A stretch of 14,259 bases of DNA, taken from an uncultured Ruminococcus sp. (lineage in GTDB: Bacteria; Bacillota; Clostridia; Oscillospirales; Ruminococcaceae). Position numbers and translations under genes: made by a program. Under the pieces are notes generated by a model. The model did no database searches and was not told the DNA's origin. It saw nothing but the letters and a program-made list of their open reading frames with translations. Shown here one piece after another: positions 13,601 through 14,259 of this stretch (position 1 is its first letter; the number at the start of each line of letters is the position of its first letter). The stretch is from positions 1 to 14,259 of the forward strand of contig CAMCOJ010000019.1 in assembly GCA_945876405.1 (NCBI GenBank), written 5' to 3'.

Positions 13601-14003
13601 GCCGCAGAAAACCAATCAGATATTTACTCCGAAAAATGTTGTAAAGATGATGGTGGATATGCTTGAACAGGAAAATCCAGGTTGTTTTGATGATCCTGAT
13701 AAAACCTTTGCTGACTTATATATGAAGTCAGGTCTGTATATTGCAGAAATAGTAAAACGCCTGTATAACAGTCCAAAAATGTCAGAATTGATTCCTGACA
13801 GTGATAAGAGACTTGATCATATATTTGAAAAACAGGTTTACGGTCTTGCTCCTACTGAAATCATTTACCGTATTGCTCTAAGTTTTATTCTTGGCTTTGA
13901 CAGTAATTCAAATGAAAGAAAGCATAATTTCCGTATGCTTGACGCACTCCCTTATGCAAAAGAAGGTACACTTGAGAACAAACTGGATGAATTGTTCGGA
14001 TAA
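10686..14003 (+). CDS. Restriction subunit: GIY-YIG-like nuclease, DEAH motor, C-terminal SAM-binding half-domain
   Basis: A 1105-residue protein, the likely DNA-cutting and translocating partner of the methyltransferase. Residues about 12-108 look like a GIY-YIG nuclease (YGYTTPQ, then GWTKIGYTEK, Arg44, Glu78 in DHEFH, and TEWFHI). Residues about 125-560 are an SF2 helicase motor: Walker A AKPRFGKT (156-163), DEAH in LLIVDEAHEG (280-283), SGTPF (307-311) and motif VI QAAFRAQNPW (525-534). Residues about 700-870 are highly charged and likely coiled coil. Residues 970-1105 resemble the SAM-binding first half of an adenine methyltransferase (NQIFTPKNVVKMMVDML, FADLYMKSGLYIAEI, QVYGLAPTE), but the gene ends with no NPPY motif. 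The ATG is 1 base after the methyltransferase stop and has AAAGGAG 10 bases upstream. A frame-shifted relic of its end lies at 8090-8164. It does not fit a classical type III Res subunit. Confidence 0.85.
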   Translation: MQRININTTQKIIPMLYGYTTPQIRSHDGWTKIGYTEKQTVEDRIKQQTHTSDVEWNLEWKKAAVYDDGSGDTFTDHEFHAYLQKNAVERKPDTEWFHISGTESKNMLIDFKENRGVLYAKGTTVPYKLRDEQDRAVSAAKSYFDSHDKAEFLWNAKPRFGKTLAAYDLCRRMKASSGEKAFNVLIVTNRPAIANSWYEDFVKFLGDESGFAFISETDSLKGKPYVLSRKQYIDSLSGKNSRSAVEFVSLQDLKGSVHFGGQYDKLSEVKDMNWDLLIVDEAHEGVDTAKTDIAFYQIKRRYTLHLSGTPFKALANDKFEENAVFNWTYADEQKKKREWDETQGTNPYEPLPRLNLFTYQMSEIIRSELKQGVEIDGETEEYAFDLNLFFETNANGKFRYDSSVDKFLDALTVLEKYPFSTPELRNELKHTLWLLNRVDSAKALAKKLREHPVFKDYEIVLAAGDGKLSEDDEAKNSYTKVRNAIETHDKTITISVGQLTTGITVPEWTAVIMLSNIKSPALYMQAAFRAQNPWKYQKGGEYFVKENAYVFDFDPARTLIIFEEFANDLSSGTSGGKGDSDSRKQNVRELLNFFPVIGEDESGEMIELDAEKVLSIPGKIRSVEVVRRGFMSNFLFQNIGNIFSAPQEVIDIIQNFEPVSEGNAVNVSKEERAKVSVDDEGEVEVDEAFVIGQTQDIFGDKIYSEITSVIEAKTADIVENTPEKKMIDQLQETLKTELITPVMEITAKKYGSDIKPKDGKSIQKHLEQKTEKIVTQAVSDFTIKKREIEQQRNEALSNLIERGQTEKEVNDEFDALITDATTNFKKRISEKLEETLPELTTEVVRTVETKKQERQKESIEDAVRNHLRGFTRTIPSFLMAYGDENTTLANFDSIIPDDVFKEVTSITIKEFRFLRDGGNYRDSETGEEKHYQGNLFDEVVFNDSVKEFLSLKNRLADYFDESNEEDIFDYIPPQKTNQIFTPKNVVKMMVDMLEQENPGCFDDPDKTFADLYMKSGLYIAEIVKRLYNSPKMSELIPDSDKRLDHIFEKQVYGLAPTEIIYRIALSFILGFDSNSNERKHNFRMLDALPYAKEGTLENKLDELFG

Positions 14004-14012
14004 AAATAAAGT

Positions 14013-14057
14013 AAAACAGCAGACACACAGATAAGGATGTATGTCTGCTGTTTTTTT
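14013..14057 (+). terminator. Terminator hairpin repeat copy 3, after the restriction gene
   Basis: AAAACAGCAGACACACA (14013-14029) and TGTATGTCTGCTGTTTT (14038-14054) pair with one mismatch; loop GATAAGGA, followed by a T7 tract. It starts 10 bases after the stop, as copy 2 does after the relic's stop. Confidence 0.88.
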
Positions 14058-14064
14058 GTTCGAA

Positions 14065-14180
14065 TTAAAAATATGCATTTTTCAAAAAAATATATCTTAA
14101 AAATATGCATTTTTCGAAAAATAACCCTCTTAAAATATGCATTTTTAAAAAAATTACCCCCTTAAAATATGCATTTATCC
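14065..14180. repeat. Four tandem ~32-bp A/T-rich repeats with an ATGCAT core
   Basis: Units begin at 14065, 14097, 14130 and 14162 (periods 32, 33 and 32 bp); the fourth is cut short at about 14180. The conserved part is TTAAAA(A)TATGCATTTTT, itself a near-palindrome around ATGCAT; the remaining 12-15 bp vary (CAAAAAAATATATC, CGAAAAATAACCCTC, AAAAAAATTACCCCC). There is no ORF. The array could be protein-binding sites or simple tandem duplication. Confidence 0.85.
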
Positions 14181-14184
14181 TTTT

Positions 14185-14259
14185 TCAGCAAGAAGACCCC
14201 CACTTCTTAGGTGGGGGATGAATTGCGTTCCCGTTCCCAACGTACTTGACAACAAATCC
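14185..14259. other. G/C hairpin and open frame at window end, possible edge of an IS200/IS605-like element
   Basis: CCCCCAC (14197-14203) and GTGGGGG (14211-14217) form a 7-bp stem with loop TTCTTAG, much richer in G+C than its surroundings and with no U-tract on either side. On the minus strand a frame open from the window edge ends at 14187-14185 and reads VVKYVGNGNAIHPPPKKWGS before the stop. Subterminal imperfect palindromes of this kind are typical of IS200/IS605 ends, but neither transposase nor TnpB is in the window, so the identity is a guess. Confidence 0.3.

Noticed and set aside
8729..14003. Classical type III (Mod/Res) restriction system
   Set aside because: The methyltransferase has the EVFTP...NPPYQ layout of Eco57I-like enzymes, and the large protein has an N-terminal GIY-YIG-like region and a C-terminal SAM-binding-like segment instead of a type III Res nuclease end.
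14065..14180. CRISPR-like array
   Set aside because: The conserved unit is only about 17-19 bp, the variable parts are 12-15 bp and A/T-rich, and there are no cas genes.

Overview
The window looks like chromosome from a low-GC, Gram-positive anaerobe of the Clostridia, most like the Ruminococcus group. This is inferred from a SpoVT-type AbrB regulator, consensus sigma-A promoters (TTGACA-N17-TATAAT occurs three times exactly), strong AGGAGG ribosome sites and the codon style. No rRNA, tRNA or CRISPR array was seen.

The left part (1-5871) is housekeeping in character. It holds the 3' part of an aspartate kinase gene, a convergent U32-family (PrtC/UbiU-like) protein with extra cysteines, an MgtC/SapB-type membrane protein, a two-gene unit of a 48-residue acidic protein and an M48 metalloprotease with a C-terminal zinc ribbon, and a convergent spoVT gene with a leader rich in inverted repeats. 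Convergent pairs share perfect bidirectional terminator hairpins.

The right part (about 6120-14055) is a run of conflict modules laid end to end. First comes a compact type I toxin-antitoxin locus built like the Fst/par system: a 26-residue membrane peptide on the minus strand, a ~78-nt plus-strand RNA that converges on it through a shared terminator, and direct repeats that make the RNA complementary to the toxin start region. Next is a barnase-like ribonuclease with a lipoprotein signal, overlapping a barstar inhibitor. Then comes a RelB/RelE-type pair on the minus strand, with a possible 32-residue ORF coupled to its end. Last is a restriction-modification cassette: an XRE regulator divergent from an Eco57I-like adenine methyltransferase and a 1105-residue protein with a GIY-YIG-like N-terminus, a DEAH motor and a C-terminal SAM-binding half-domain.

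Three near-identical 40-bp terminator hairpins follow barstar, follow a relic at 8090-8164, and follow the restriction gene. The relic is a broken copy of the restriction gene's last codons, so the cassette lies between two copies of its own tail. The window ends in four ~32-bp A/T-rich tandem repeats and a G/C hairpin that may be the edge of another element.

The most interesting items are the type I toxin-antitoxin locus, the duplicated cassette tail, and the methyltransferase specificity region whose codon use differs from the rest of its gene.
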